A stretch of 64,000 nucleotides of DNA from Flavobacteriaceae bacterium GSB9 (GCA_022749295.1 CP062007.1:2604001-2668000), one strand, 5' to 3'; positions 8,719-17,900 are shown, numbered from the stretch's first letter. Notes: generated from the sequence alone by a model not told the origin. A program made the numbers and translations.

Positions 8719-9945
8719 TTAATTTTTAATACATCGAATACAGCGGTATAATTGATCTTGATTACTAATTACAATTGAAGCTTCGTGATAAGCAATTGAA
8801 AAATAACCTGTGATATCGTTAGATTTATCAACAAACCATAAACTCGATATCCAACCAAGACCTCCAAAATCATCAGATGCTGTTCCATATATTCCAGATG
8901 GCACTGCAGAAAAACCACTTTCATTATCTGCAAAATTGATAATACCTGATACATTAGGGTTTACTTTCCAATGCATGTTACCTCTTTCGCTTAACTTTAT
9001 TGCTGCTTTATGGCCTCCCCCTAAATAATTTACTAAAGTAGTCCATTCATCTTTATTAGGTAAATGCCAGCCTTGAGGGCATATTTCATTTACATCTTTC
9101 ACTGTAAAATAATTATAAAGTCTGCCATATGGCTTTAAGTTTTCATTTTTTAACTCATAGACAATAGATGCACCTATAGTTTGTTTCGAATTAACCGGTT
9201 TTGAAAGGGTTACAATAGGATTGCCATTATTGTATCTTGTTGTTCTTAAGTTTTCTGCCATCCAAGTTTGAGTGCCTATTTGTGTGGTTTTGTATGTGTT
9301 TCCATCTATATCAATTACCTGTGAGTAATTTAATTTTGGGTTAAACATAATTTGACTAAACGCACAGCCATATAAATTCACCTCTTCACCAATAGGGGTA
9401 TTTGGGCATAAATCGTAATTGTCAAACACACCATCTTGGTCACTATCTTTTTGATAAAGAGCACAACCATTAGTGTCGACCTCAAAACCAGTTGCTGTAA
9501 AAGGACATAAGTCTATGGCATCCCAAATGTTATCTCCATCACTATCTATTTGCATTGCAGAACAGCCATTTTTATTAACTGTTGCGTTGCTTTCTGTATT
9601 TGGACAAGTATCAATATCATTTGGAATACCATCGTTATCATCGTCTTTCTTTACAAAAACTGCCGTTATAGATTTGTCATTATCCATAACTGTGTTTATT
9701 ATTGAAATTGTTCCTGTAGCATCCCCAATCCAATTAGAGAATTTATAATGTTTTGACGCCTCAATAGTTATTTGTACGGTTTCACCACTATTATAATTGG
9801 AAGATTCAGGAAATATTGAACCTGCTTCAGGTGGAACAACTTTAGTGGTTAAATTAAATTTAACAGGGTCTGAATCATTCGAACATCCCATAATAAACAA
9901 ATATACTATCAAATAAAAATATAGTGGTTTTAGTTTGTGCTTCAT
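8719..9945 (-). CDS. Surface lipoprotein with thrombospondin type 3 repeats and FISUMP domain
   Basis: Predicted outer-membrane or surface-exposed lipoprotein, 408 residues. The signal peptide ends at a lipobox with Cys21 (IMGCSND). Next comes an InlB-type bacterial repeat (about 30-95: YNSGETVQITIEASKHYKFSNW), then three Ca-binding thrombospondin type 3 repeats (about 98-195, pattern DxDxDGxxDxxDxCP). The C-terminal domain (about 200-408) has YKTTQIGTQTWMAENLRTT and CPQGWHLPNKDEW, typical of the Fibrobacter succinogenes major paralogous domain. It is the second gene of a two-gene minus-strand operon, 5 bases behind its paralogue. The exact role is unknown; the FISUMP domain is common in cell-surface lipoproteins of Bacteroidota. 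Confidence 0.85.
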   Translation of the reverse strand: MKHKLKPLYFYLIVYLFIMGCSNDSDPVKFNLTTKVVPPEAGSIFPESSNYNSGETVQITIEASKHYKFSNWIGDATGTISIINTVMDNDKSITAVFVKKDDDNDGIPNDIDTCPNTESNATVNKNGCSAMQIDSDGDNIWDAIDLCPFTATGFEVDTNGCALYQKDSDQDGVFDNYDLCPNTPIGEEVNLYGCAFSQIMFNPKLNYSQVIDIDGNTYKTTQIGTQTWMAENLRTTRYNNGNPIVTLSKPVNSKQTIGASIVYELKNENLKPYGRLYNYFTVKDVNEICPQGWHLPNKDEWTTLVNYLGGGHKAAIKLSERGNMHWKVNPNVSGIINFADNESGFSAVPSGIYGTASDDFGGLGWISSLWFVDKSNDITGYFSIAYHEASIVISNQDQLYRCIRCIKN

Positions 9946-9950
9946 TTATT

Positions 9951-11171
9951 TTAATCTTTTAAACATCTTATACATAGACCATCTTGTTTGTTAGCAAAGG
10001 AACTGAAAGAGGCAGTATGGGAATCATATACCAACCTAAATACTGACATATCTGTATCAGATGTCCACCAGTAACCACCACGGCGCAAGCTATTGAATCC
10101 TTGCACACTCGTTCTATAACCACCGGGTAATGCCGTGAACCCAGAAGAATTAATTGATCCAATATAAATTTGCAAATAGTCTTCCCAGTTTTTATGTCCA
10201 CTTTCCTTCAAATATGTACCTGCATTGTTAACAAAACCTAAATCGTCAACATAGTTTATTAAAATGGTATATTCTGCTTTACTTGGGATATGCCACCCTT
10301 TAGGACAAATGCCTCTTGTGTCTTTTATGACATACCAGTTGTATAAATTACCGTATTTTATAACATTAGTTTCATCATTCATGTAATTACAATATGCAGG
10401 TTTAATAATATTAAACCAATCTACTTGATTCTCTATTTTATCAATTAGTTCTCCATTACTAAATTTAGTAGTTTTTAAGTTTTCAGCCATCCAAGTTTGA
10501 GTGCCTATTTGTATGGTTTTATATTGATTACCATCACTATCAAAAACATATCCGTAAGTTAGATTTAGATTGAAACGTATTTGAGTTGAAGAACAACCTT
10601 GATCATCAGCAATTTCATTAATTGGTGTATTTAAACATTTATCATTAATATCAAATACATTATCTCCATCACTATCTCTTTGATAAATAGAGCATCCATT
10701 AGCATCAACGTCTCTATTTGGATTAGTATTAGGACATATATCCTTGTTGTCATTAACACCATCCCCATCTGAATCTCTTTGTGAGATTGAACACCCATTT
10801 TCGTCTGCAAATTCATTCGTAGGTGTTAAAAGACAATCATCTAAATTATCTGGAACTCCGTCTTGATCCTTATCTACTATTCCAAAAACGGCAGTTATTG
10901 TTGTATTTCCATTAATTGTAAATTTTAGCGGGTTTCTATTTCCTGAGCCATGGTTTGTCCAGCGTAAAAACTCATAATTTGTTGAAGGTGTTGCTTCTAA
11001 TGTTATGAGGTCTCCTTCTTTATATGTATCTAAAACATCAGATAGACTCCCTCCGTTTGTAGGAATAATAGTTGTTGTTAAAGTATACTCTTCAATTGTT
11101 TTTTCATCTTCTGTACATGCTATAGAAAAGTAGAATAGGCACAATAGTAAGAGGTAAAGGTGTTTAAACAT
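9951..11171 (-). CDS. Paralogous surface lipoprotein with thrombospondin type 3 repeats and FISUMP domain
   Basis: First gene of the pair, 406 residues, with the same architecture as its neighbour: lipobox Cys19 (FSIACTED), an InlB-like repeat with the W-T-N-H turn (about 30-95), three thrombospondin type 3 repeats (DKDQDGVPDNLDDC and following, about 98-195) and a FISUMP domain (YKTIQIGTQTWMAENLKTT, CPKGWHIPSKAEY, ending LCIRCLKD). The two proteins align along their whole length but are clearly diverged, so the duplication is old. Both sit between the two copies of the direct repeat, which makes the pair look like inserted cargo. Function unknown; binding of a surface polymer or protein is a reasonable guess only. 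Confidence 0.85.
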   Translation of the reverse strand: MFKHLYLLLLCLFYFSIACTEDEKTIEEYTLTTTIIPTNGGSLSDVLDTYKEGDLITLEATPSTNYEFLRWTNHGSGNRNPLKFTINGNTTITAVFGIVDKDQDGVPDNLDDCLLTPTNEFADENGCSISQRDSDGDGVNDNKDICPNTNPNRDVDANGCSIYQRDSDGDNVFDINDKCLNTPINEIADDQGCSSTQIRFNLNLTYGYVFDSDGNQYKTIQIGTQTWMAENLKTTKFSNGELIDKIENQVDWFNIIKPAYCNYMNDETNVIKYGNLYNWYVIKDTRGICPKGWHIPSKAEYTILINYVDDLGFVNNAGTYLKESGHKNWEDYLQIYIGSINSSGFTALPGGYRTSVQGFNSLRRGGYWWTSDTDMSVFRLVYDSHTASFSSFANKQDGLCIRCLKD

Positions 11172-11311
11172 TAGATATGTAATTTTTATTATTAGAACGA
11201 ATCTAAAATTATTTTATACCAAATCAAATCTGTTTGGTTAAAATAACATGAAATAAAATACTTTTGTATTTCATCAATTTGTATTTAGAATAGTTTGCTA
11301 TTGTTGAGCCT

Positions 11312-11569
11312 ATGAAAAAGGACATAGAAATTACAAGAGTAGAAGGTGTTTACATCGCTGTTATAAACGAGTACAATGATGTTTACAAAACACAAGATTG
11401 GAATGCCTATATTACTAATGATTGGGGAGTTGATTTAGATGTTCTTTTAATCGTAACCAACGGGTACTCTGGCAATAAAATAACTTCTACGTTCAGGAAA
11501 AACACAATAAACCTTAAAGCCTTGCAGGCCTTGCCTTTAATGCAGTTAAAGGGAGTGTTGGTTAAATAA
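11312..11569 (+). CDS. Conserved hypothetical protein, internally deleted second copy
   Basis: Paralogue of the gene at 7907-8302, only 85 residues. Residues 1-60 (MKKDIEITRVEGVYIAVINE ... TNGYSGNKIT) align to residues 1-60 of the long copy with moderate divergence. The last 25 residues (FRKNTINLKALQ ... GVLVK) are nearly identical to the long copy, even at DNA level. About 46 residues in between are missing, without loss of frame. The uneven similarity suggests recombination or gene conversion at the 3' end. Whether the protein folds is doubtful; it may be a pseudogene that happens to stay open. Confidence 0.55.
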   Translation: MKKDIEITRVEGVYIAVINEYNDVYKTQDWNAYITNDWGVDLDVLLIVTNGYSGNKITSTFRKNTINLKALQALPLMQLKGVLVK

Positions 11570-11637
11570 TCAACTTTGTTAAATTTTAAAGGTAATCACT
11601 GGGCGTTTGGCGTGGTTTACTAAATCTTCGCTAATGC
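11491..11637. repeat. Direct repeat copy B (3' end of small gene plus 3' end of usp)
   Basis: Second copy of the block at 8224-8367. Here the usp part is continuous with a complete universal stress protein gene, so this copy is probably closer to the original arrangement on that side. Confidence 0.85.
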
Positions 11638-12403
11638 TACCGTTAAAAAAATGTGATATCCCCTGGCGCCCATGTGTGCTCATGCCTATTAAATCGGCCC
11701 CAATAGATTCAGAAAAATTCATGATGCCCTTTTCAACGCTTAAGTCGTTATAAATAGTTTTTGTGTGGTTTACCGAGTCGAGGATATTGGTGTATGGCTT
11801 GAAGCGTTTGTTGGCCTCTTCGGTAGTAATAAACATGTTAGGTGTGTTTACTAAAAGTAAGTGCATCTTTGCTCCAAAGGTTTTGGCAAAGGTGATGGCC
11901 TTTTTAAAAGTATCGATATTTTCATTTTCAAAATCTGATGCAAAAACAAATTGAGCGATATTAAAAATAGGATGCTCTTGTTTTACAACTAAAACAGGAG
12001 TGTCAGATGTTCTTACTACTTTTTCGGTGTTGCTCCCAATTAGCATTTCACGCAAGCCACTAGCGCCATTAGACCCCATAACGATTAAATCAATTTCATG
12101 TTTTTTGCACACATGAAAAATACCTTTAAAAATCTCTTGAAAATCTACAGTTTCATGTACAACAAGGTCGTTTAGGTAATCTTTTTGTTTAAGGGTTTCA
12201 AATTTTTTGTGGGCCAATTTCATAAAAAACATGGCCTCTGGCAAACTACTTTGTGCTCCCATCGGGTCTACTTCCTGTAAAGGGATTTCAAGCATGTGCA
12301 ATAAATAAATTTCACAATCGTGCTTTTTGGCAATTTGGGCTGCCACTTTTAGTGCATTTTCAGCTTGATTGGAAAAATCGGTAGGAACAAGTAATTTTTT
12401 CAT
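11579..12403 (-). CDS. Universal stress protein with two UspA domains
   Basis: Cytoplasmic stress-associated nucleotide-binding protein of 274 residues made of two UspA domains. Domain one (1-145) begins KKLLVPTDFSNQAENALKVA and ends with the phosphate-binding pattern VMGSNGASGLREMLIGSNTEKVVR followed by PVLVVK, the ATP-binding G-x2-G-x9-G(S/T) type motif. Domain two (about 150-274) ends GMSTHGRQGISHFFNGSISEDLVNHAKRPVITF, also with the motif. It is convergent with the small gene at 11312-11569; the stop codons are 9 bases apart. The broken gene at 6272-7087 is a more distant relative. No clear partner genes. Confidence 0.92.
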   Translation of the reverse strand: MKKLLVPTDFSNQAENALKVAAQIAKKHDCEIYLLHMLEIPLQEVDPMGAQSSLPEAMFFMKLAHKKFETLKQKDYLNDLVVHETVDFQEIFKGIFHVCKKHEIDLIVMGSNGASGLREMLIGSNTEKVVRTSDTPVLVVKQEHPIFNIAQFVFASDFENENIDTFKKAITFAKTFGAKMHLLLVNTPNMFITTEEANKRFKPYTNILDSVNHTKTIYNDLSVEKGIMNFSESIGADLIGMSTHGRQGISHFFNGSISEDLVNHAKRPVITFKI

Positions 12404-12489
12404 CAGTTCAAGGTTTATTTAGAAGTCTCTTAAAGGTTAAGGTGTACTTAAATTTATGAAATATTCCTTTAAAAATCAATAAAATATTA

Positions 12490-12550
12490 TATATTTGCAC
12501 CATTGTAAGACGAAATTAAAGATTGCGAGGGGACGAAAAGTCCCCTCTTT
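12490..12550 (+). promoter_or_regulatory. rimP promoter and terminator-like leader hairpin
   Basis: TATATTTG at 12490-12497 is a perfect -7 box, placing transcription start near 12504. Between that start and the rimP ATG (12563) lies a strong hairpin: GAGGGGAC (12527-12534) pairs perfectly with GTCCCCTC (12540-12547) around the loop GAAAA, followed by TTTTT. This has the form of an intrinsic terminator inside the leader of the rimP-nusA-infB operon, so it could be an attenuator. NusA itself affects pausing at such hairpins, which makes autoregulation possible. Confidence 0.6.
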
Positions 12551-12562
12551 TTATACTAAAAA

Positions 12563-13024
12563 ATGTTTAAGACCAAGGTTACAGAATTACTTGAAAGTGC
12601 GCTAGTTGAAAGGCCAGATCTGTTTTTAATAGATTTTACCATATCCTCAGCCAATCAAATTAAAGTGATAATTGATGGCGATAATGGGGTTTTGGTTGAC
12701 GACTGCATTTTTGTGAGCCGGGCCATTGAGCATAATTTAGATCGAGAGGAAGAAGACTTCGCATTGGAAGTTATGTCGGCAGGAGCTGCCTCGCCCTTGG
12801 TGCACAAACGCCAATACAAGAAAAATATAGAACGAACGCTTGAGGTAAAAACAAATTCAGAAAAGTTTGAGGGCGTGCTTACCGAGGCCAACGATGAAAC
12901 TATAAAACTAGAATGGAAGGTTAGAGAGCCCAAACCGGTAGGTAAAGGCAAAGTAACCGTAAAAAAGGAAGCCAGAATTCCTTATGAAAATATTGTAGAA
13001 GCTAAAGTTATGATTAAATTTTAA
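12563..13024 (+). CDS. rimP: Ribosome maturation factor RimP
   Basis: Assembly factor for the 30S subunit, 153 residues, the normal length. The N-terminal alpha/beta domain (1-80) has the conserved stretch [27 protein letters not shown] and [15 protein letters not shown], where other bacteria have DYxLEVSSPGLxRPL. The C-terminal domain (85-153) is an Sm-like barrel ([18 protein letters not shown]) ending in the usual I-P-Y-E-N-I-x-x-A motif. It is first in rimP-nusA-infB, a gene order conserved across bacteria; nusA follows after 12 bases. Confidence 0.95.
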   Translation: MFKTKVTELLESALVERPDLFLIDFTISSANQIKVIIDGDNGVLVDDCIFVSRAIEHNLDREEEDFALEVMSAGAASPLVHKRQYKKNIERTLEVKTNSEKFEGVLTEANDETIKLEWKVREPKPVGKGKVTVKKEARIPYENIVEAKVMIKF

Positions 13025-13036
13025 TTTAAAAGAGAT

Positions 13037-14269
13037 ATGGAAAATGTCGCGTTAATTGAATCTTTTTCAGAATTCAAAGACGATAAGCTAATTGACAGGG
13101 TAACGTTAATGGCTATTTTGGAAGATGTATTTAGAAGTGCCCTTAAAAAGAAATTTGGAGATGACGATAATTTTGATATTATTGTTAATCCAGACAAGGG
13201 GGATTTAGAAATATGGAGAAATAGAATTGTGGTTGCCGATGGTGAGGTTGAAGAGCCCAACCAAGAAATTTCACTTTCTGAAGCGCGAAAGATTGAGCCC
13301 GACTTTGAAGTAGGCGAAGATGTATCTGAAGAAGTCAAGTTGGTAGATTTAGGAAGACGTGCCATTTTAGCATTGCGTCAAAACCTAATCTCAAAAATAC
13401 ACGAGCACGACAATACCATAATCTACAAACAATTTAAAGATTTAGTTGGCGAAATTTATACCGCCGAGGTGCACCACATTCGTCACAGAGCCGTAATTCT
13501 TTTGGATGACGAAGGCAACGAAATTGTTTTGCCAAAAGACAGACAAATACCTTCAGATTTCTTTAGAAAAGGAGACAATGTTCGTGGCGTAATTGATAGT
13601 GTAGAATTAAAAGGTGCCAAGCCAACCATTATCATGTCCAGAAGTTCGCCCGTTTTCTTAGAAAAACTGTTCGAACAAGAAATACCAGAGGTGTTCGATG
13701 GGTTAATTACCATAAAGAATGTAGTAAGAATACCGGGTGAAAAGGCTAAAGTAGCTGTAGATTCATACGACGACAGAATTGATCCTGTTGGGGCCTGTGT
13801 AGGTATGAAAGGTTCAAGAATCCATGGTATCGTGCGCGAGTTGGGTAACGAAAATATTGATGTAATTAATTATACCAATAACTTACAGTTGTACATCACT
13901 CGTGCGCTGAGTCCTGCAAGGGTTACTTCAATAAAAATCGACGAAGAAGCCAAGCGTGCAGAGGTTATTTTAAAACCAGAAGAGGTAAGCAAGGCCATTG
14001 GTCGTGGCGGGCACAACATCCGTTTAGCTGGTCAGTTAACCGGTTATGAGATTGACGTGTTTAGAGAAGGCGCCGAAGAAGATGTAGAATTAAGGGAATT
14101 CTCTGACGAAATTGAAGAATGGATCATCGAAGAGTTCAGTAAAGCTGGGTTAGATACAGCCAAAAGTGTATTGGAACAAGAAGTTAATGATTTGGTAAAA
14201 AGAACCGACTTAGAAGAAGAAACCATTAACGATGTTATCAGAATTCTTAGGGAAGAATTTGAAGAATAA
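13037..14269 (+). CDS. nusA: Transcription termination/antitermination factor NusA
   Basis: Binds RNA polymerase and nascent RNA to control pausing, termination and antitermination. The 410-residue protein has the N-terminal polymerase-binding domain (1-125, with FRSALKKKFG and the DLEIWRNR strand), an S1 domain (about 130-200, GEIYTAEVHHIRHRAVIL), KH1 (about 230-290, VDPVGACVGMKGSRIHGIVRELGNE-type motif) and KH2 (about 300-360, AIGRGGHNIRLAGQLTGYEIDV). It lacks the C-terminal acidic repeats of the E. coli protein, as is usual outside the gamma-proteobacteria. It lies between rimP and infB. Confidence 0.97.
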   Translation: MENVALIESFSEFKDDKLIDRVTLMAILEDVFRSALKKKFGDDDNFDIIVNPDKGDLEIWRNRIVVADGEVEEPNQEISLSEARKIEPDFEVGEDVSEEVKLVDLGRRAILALRQNLISKIHEHDNTIIYKQFKDLVGEIYTAEVHHIRHRAVILLDDEGNEIVLPKDRQIPSDFFRKGDNVRGVIDSVELKGAKPTIIMSRSSPVFLEKLFEQEIPEVFDGLITIKNVVRIPGEKAKVAVDSYDDRIDPVGACVGMKGSRIHGIVRELGNENIDVINYTNNLQLYITRALSPARVTSIKIDEEAKRAEVILKPEEVSKAIGRGGHNIRLAGQLTGYEIDVFREGAEEDVELREFSDEIEEWIIEEFSKAGLDTAKSVLEQEVNDLVKRTDLEEETINDVIRILREEFEE

Positions 14270-14321
14270 TAAAAATAGTGCAGATTTGCACAACTTCGTG
14301 CCTTTGTATGGGCATAATATA

Positions 14322-14329
14322 TATATTTG
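14322..14329 (+). promoter_or_regulatory. Possible internal promoter ahead of infB
   Basis: TATATTTG matches the -7 consensus and ends 19 bases before the infB start. The nusA-infB gap of 79 bases is longer than needed in this operon and also holds a small hairpin (GTGCA gatt TGCAC, 14278-14291). The upstream TTTG at 14303-14306 is closer than ideal, so the promoter is only suggested. Confidence 0.4.
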
Positions 14330-14348
14330 AGTATTTTAAAGGCAATTT

Positions 14349-17093
14349 ATGGCTGAAACAATTAGATTAAATAAAGTATTACGCGAACTGAACATTTCGC
14401 TAGATCGTGCTGTCGAATTTTTAGATTCGAAGGGCATCGAAATAGAGAAGCGTCCAACGACCAAAATTTCGGAGGAAACTTACAATGTCCTTTCCGATGA
14501 GTTTGAGACGGATGCCAACAAGAAAATAAGGTCGCAAAAAGTAAGTGAGGCTAAGCAAAAGGAAAAGGAAGATTTGCGTATTAAGCGCGAACAAGAATTT
14601 GAGGCCAAGCAGAAGGAAGAAGAAGCCAAAGAAAAAGCCAAACAAGAGGAAATTGTTAAGGCGTCAAAACCTCTTTCTGGACCTAAAACAGTTGGTAAAA
14701 TTGATTTAGATTCAAAAAAATCTGCCGAAAAGCCAAGTCCGAAAGAAGACAAGCCAGAAGAAAAGCCTGAGCCAAAAGCTGCTGCTAAAAAAGAAGAAGC
14801 GAAGAAAGAAGCTCCAAAACAGGAAGAAAAACCTAAAAAGGAAGAAAAGCCTAAAGAGGAGAAAAAAGAAGAAGCACCTAAGGCTGCTCCTAAAAAGGTT
14901 TTGGTTGATGGTGAATTGGTTCAACCCGATGAAAAGGTAAAAACCAAATATCAAAAATTGTCTGGGCCAAAAATAGCTGGTGATAAAATTGATTTATCAC
15001 AGTTTAATAAGCCTAAAAAGAAAAAGGAAGATAAAAAGCCGGACTCTAAATCTGGAGACGCTGGGAAATCTGGAAAAAGAAAGCGTCGCAGAATCAGTAA
15101 GGCAGGAGGTCCAAACGACAATAGAGGCGGAAGAGGAAACGATCGCTTTAAAGGAAAAGGTCGTAGAAATACTGTAAAAGAAGAGCCTAGCGAAGAAGAT
15201 GTAAAAAAACAAGTGCGTGAAACACTTGAAAAACTTCAAGGTAAATCAAGTAAAGGTAAAGGCGCTAAATACAGAAGAGATAAAAGAGATCAGCACAGAG
15301 AGCAAACTGAGCTTGATCAGCAAATGGAAGCTGCTGATAGCAAAACACTTAAAGTTACCGAATTTGTAACGGCGAGCGAAGTTGCAACTATGATGGATGT
15401 TAGTGTCACCGAAATTATATCGGCATGTATGTCGCTTGGTATGATGGTAACCATGAACCAAAGGTTAGATGCCGAAACCTTGTCTATTGTTGCAGAAGAA
15501 TTTGGATATAAGGTTGAATTTATAACGGCCGATATTGAAGAATCTATTGAAGAAGTTGAAGACAAACCAGAAGATCTAGAGCCAAGAGCGCCAATAGTTA
15601 CCGTAATGGGACATGTTGACCATGGTAAAACCTCACTTTTGGACTATATCCGTGAAGAAAATGTAATTGCAGGAGAGTCAGGTGGTATTACCCAGCATAT
15701 CGGTGCTTACGGTGTAACTTTAGAAAACGGACAAAAAATAGCTTTCCTGGATACACCTGGTCACGAAGCCTTTACCGCGATGCGTGCTCGTGGTGCTCAA
15801 GTAACGGATATTGCAATTATTGTAGCGGCTGCAGATGATGATATTATGCCTCAAACCAAAGAGGCCATTTCGCATGCTCAGGCAGCAGGGGTTCCAATTG
15901 TTTTTGCAATCAATAAAATTGATAAACCCGATGCTAACCCCGATAAAATTAAAGAGGGATTGGCAAACATGAACCTTTTGGTTGAGGATTGGGGGGGTAA
16001 AATCCAGTCTCACGATATCTCTGCAAAATTTGGTACGGGTGTTCAGGATCTTTTAGAAAAAGTATTGCTAGAAGCTGAGTTGTTAGAGCTTAAGGCAAAC
16101 CCTAAGAAACCTGCTGTAGGTACAGTGGTTGAGGCATATTTAGATAAAGGTAGAGGTTATGTGTCTACGATATTGGTTCAAGCTGGAACTTTAAAAGTTG
16201 GAGATTATGTCTTGGCCGGTCAGCATAGCGGAAAAGTAAAAGCTATGCACGATGAAAGAGGTCATGATGTTAACGCTGCCGGACCATCAACTCCAGTGTC
16301 TATTTTGGGTCTTGATGGTGCACCTCAGGCTGGTGACAAGTTTAACGTTTTCGAAGATGAACGTGAAGCCAAGCAAATAGCAGCCAAGCGAGCACAGTTG
16401 CAACGCGAGCAATCGGTAAGAACACAGCGCCATATTACGCTAGACGAAATTGGTCGTAGAATTGCACTAGGCGATTTCCAAGAGCTGAACATTATCCTTA
16501 AAGGTGATGTTGATGGATCGGTGGAAGCCCTCACAGATTCGTTCCAAAAATTATCGACTGAAGAAATTCAGGTAAATATTTTACATAAAGGCGTTGGTGC
16601 CATCACAGAAAGCGATGTGCTATTAGCGTCGGCTTCAGATGCCATTATTGTAGGGTTTAATGTGCGCCCTGTTGGAAATGCACGAGCTATAGCTGATAAA
16701 GAAGAAATCGATATCAGAACCTACTCGATTATTTATGATGCCATTAACGACCTTAAAGATGCTATGGAAGGTATGTTATCTCCAGAGCTTAAAGAGGAAA
16801 TTACTGGTACTGCAGAAGTAAGAGAGACCTTTAAGGTTTCTAAAGTGGGTACTATTGCCGGATGTATGGTTACCAATGGTAAGGTGCTAAGAAACTCTGG
16901 TGTACGATTGATTCGTGACGGTGTTGTGGTGCATACTGGAGAGTTGGCGTCGTTAAAACGTTTCAAAGACGATGTCAAGGAAGTTTCCAAAGGCTACGAC
17001 TGTGGTATGCAAATTAAAAATTACAACGATGTTAAAGAAGGCGATATAATTGAGGCCTTCCATGAAGTTGAAGTTAAAAAGAAGTTGAAGTAA
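14349..17093 (+). CDS. infB: Translation initiation factor IF-2
   Basis: GTPase that places initiator fMet-tRNA on the 30S subunit and promotes subunit joining. At 914 residues it has an IF2 N-terminal module (1-55, [20 protein letters not shown]) and then a long Lys/Glu/Pro-rich low-complexity linker (about 60-330). A second IF2_N module follows (about 335-395), then the G domain with G1 GHVDHGKT, G3 DTPGHE and G4 NKID (about 420-570), and domains II-IV to the end. It is the last gene of rimP-nusA-infB; a hairpin terminator follows at about 17127. Confidence 0.97.
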   Translation: MAETIRLNKVLRELNISLDRAVEFLDSKGIEIEKRPTTKISEETYNVLSDEFETDANKKIRSQKVSEAKQKEKEDLRIKREQEFEAKQKEEEAKEKAKQEEIVKASKPLSGPKTVGKIDLDSKKSAEKPSPKEDKPEEKPEPKAAAKKEEAKKEAPKQEEKPKKEEKPKEEKKEEAPKAAPKKVLVDGELVQPDEKVKTKYQKLSGPKIAGDKIDLSQFNKPKKKKEDKKPDSKSGDAGKSGKRKRRRISKAGGPNDNRGGRGNDRFKGKGRRNTVKEEPSEEDVKKQVRETLEKLQGKSSKGKGAKYRRDKRDQHREQTELDQQMEAADSKTLKVTEFVTASEVATMMDVSVTEIISACMSLGMMVTMNQRLDAETLSIVAEEFGYKVEFITADIEESIEEVEDKPEDLEPRAPIVTVMGHVDHGKTSLLDYIREENVIAGESGGITQHIGAYGVTLENGQKIAFLDTPGHEAFTAMRARGAQVTDIAIIVAAADDDIMPQTKEAISHAQAAGVPIVFAINKIDKPDANPDKIKEGLANMNLLVEDWGGKIQSHDISAKFGTGVQDLLEKVLLEAELLELKANPKKPAVGTVVEAYLDKGRGYVSTILVQAGTLKVGDYVLAGQHSGKVKAMHDERGHDVNAAGPSTPVSILGLDGAPQAGDKFNVFEDEREAKQIAAKRAQLQREQSVRTQRHITLDEIGRRIALGDFQELNIILKGDVDGSVEALTDSFQKLSTEEIQVNILHKGVGAITESDVLLASASDAIIVGFNVRPVGNARAIADKEEIDIRTYSIIYDAINDLKDAMEGMLSPELKEEITGTAEVRETFKVSKVGTIAGCMVTNGKVLRNSGVRLIRDGVVVHTGELASLKRFKDDVKEVSKGYDCGMQIKNYNDVKEGDIIEAFHEVEVKKKLK

Positions 17094-17126
17094 TGTAATA
17101 CCCTTTATTTAGGGCAAACAATAGAG

Positions 17127-17160
17127 AAAAGCACTTATTGAATGATAGGTGCTTTTTTTT
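17127..17160 (+). terminator. infB: Terminator after infB
   Basis: AAAGCAC (17128-17134) pairs with GTGCTTT (17149-17155), with an AT-rich loop and a run of T up to 17160. It lies 34 bases after the infB stop and just before the tail-collar gene. Confidence 0.8.
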
Positions 17161-17203
17161 ATGTGTATATTTATTGGAGCTATTAATTTTAAATCATTTT
17201 ATT

Positions 17204-17788
17204 ATGAAAAAAACACTTTCTGTATTAATCTTTTTATTTTTATTGAGTTTCATTAATACCTCAAATGCTCAAGAAGGCTTTATAGGTGAAATTAGGATGT
17301 TTGCTGGAAATTTTGCACCAAGAAATTGGGCTTTTTGTGATGGGCAATTGTTGCCAATCAGTCAAAATCAAGCATTGTTTTCAATTTTGGGGACTACCTA
17401 TGGAGGCGACGGTAGAACAACCTTTGCCTTGCCCGATTTGAGAGGAAGAGTCGCCATTCATCCTGGTGCTGGCACAGGGCTGAGTACATATGTGCAAGGA
17501 CAGAAAGGAGGGACTGAAACAAACACCATTTCGGTGTCCCAAATGCCTTCGCATAGTCACCAGGTAAACGCTGTTGCCGAAGACGGTACAGAGTCTACAC
17601 CAACAAGTAATTTGCCAGCTGGAACTAAAGTTTTGGACAAAGAGTATTCACAAGACACGCCAAATACAACAATGAATTCTGAAATGATAGAACCTGAAGG
17701 GGACGGGCAGCCCATAAACAATATTCAGCCGTATGGAACAGTAAACTACATTATCTGTTTGCAAGGTATTTTTCCATCTAGATCTTAA
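17204..17788 (+). CDS. Secreted phage-tail-collar-like protein (MdpB family)
   Basis: A 194-residue exported protein. I take ATG 17204 as start because it opens a clear signal peptide (MKKTLSVLIFLFLLSFINTSNAQ, cleavage about residue 23); the upstream in-frame ATG at 17138 lies in the infB terminator. The mature part is a tail-collar domain: EIRMFAGNFAPRNWAFCDGQLLPISQNQALF, then TTYGGDGRTTFALPDLRGRVAIHPG and QKGGTETNTISVSQMPSHSH. Such proteins occur in phage tail fibres but also as chromosomal microcystin-dependent-like proteins, often in tandem with secreted surface proteins. Here it is alone, next to a disrupted T9SS cargo gene, so there is no sign of a prophage. Function unknown. Confidence 0.85.
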   Translation: MKKTLSVLIFLFLLSFINTSNAQEGFIGEIRMFAGNFAPRNWAFCDGQLLPISQNQALFSILGTTYGGDGRTTFALPDLRGRVAIHPGAGTGLSTYVQGQKGGTETNTISVSQMPSHSHQVNAVAEDGTESTPTSNLPAGTKVLDKEYSQDTPNTTMNSEMIEPEGDGQPINNIQPYGTVNYIICLQGIFPSRS

Positions 17789-17806
17789 AGCCATGAAAAA
17801 ATTTAC

Positions 17807-17813
17807 TATTCTA
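17807..17813. repeat. Target-site duplication, left copy
   Basis: TATTCTA directly before the left inverted repeat, identical to 18781-18787 directly after the right one. A 7-bp duplication is within the usual range for IS982-family insertion. Confidence 0.9.
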
Positions 17814-17832
17814 ACCCGTTGTGCATTTAGAA

Positions 17833-17900
17833 AAAGTTGTGCAAACTGCTAAAAGGCAGTAAATTGTAGTAACCACACTATAATTTATATGCACAACTTT
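17833..17900 (+). promoter_or_regulatory. Inverted repeat that would cover the transposase start codon
   Basis: AAAGTTGTGCA (17833-17843) is the exact complement of TGCACAACTTT (17890-17900), which contains the last two bases of the transposase ATG (17889-17891). An RNA that enters from outside the element contains both arms and would bury the start codon. An RNA started between the arms would not. This is the arrangement known to limit read-through expression in several IS elements such as IS10 and IS50. Confidence 0.6.

Noticed and set aside
14700-14940. A-rich repeated AAG/GAA stretch in infB as a microsatellite
   Set aside because: It codes for the normal Lys/Glu/Pro-rich linker of IF-2 and stays in frame.
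17204-17788. Tail-collar gene as evidence for a prophage
   Set aside because: It is a lone gene with a signal peptide and no other phage genes nearby; such proteins occur on ordinary chromosomes.
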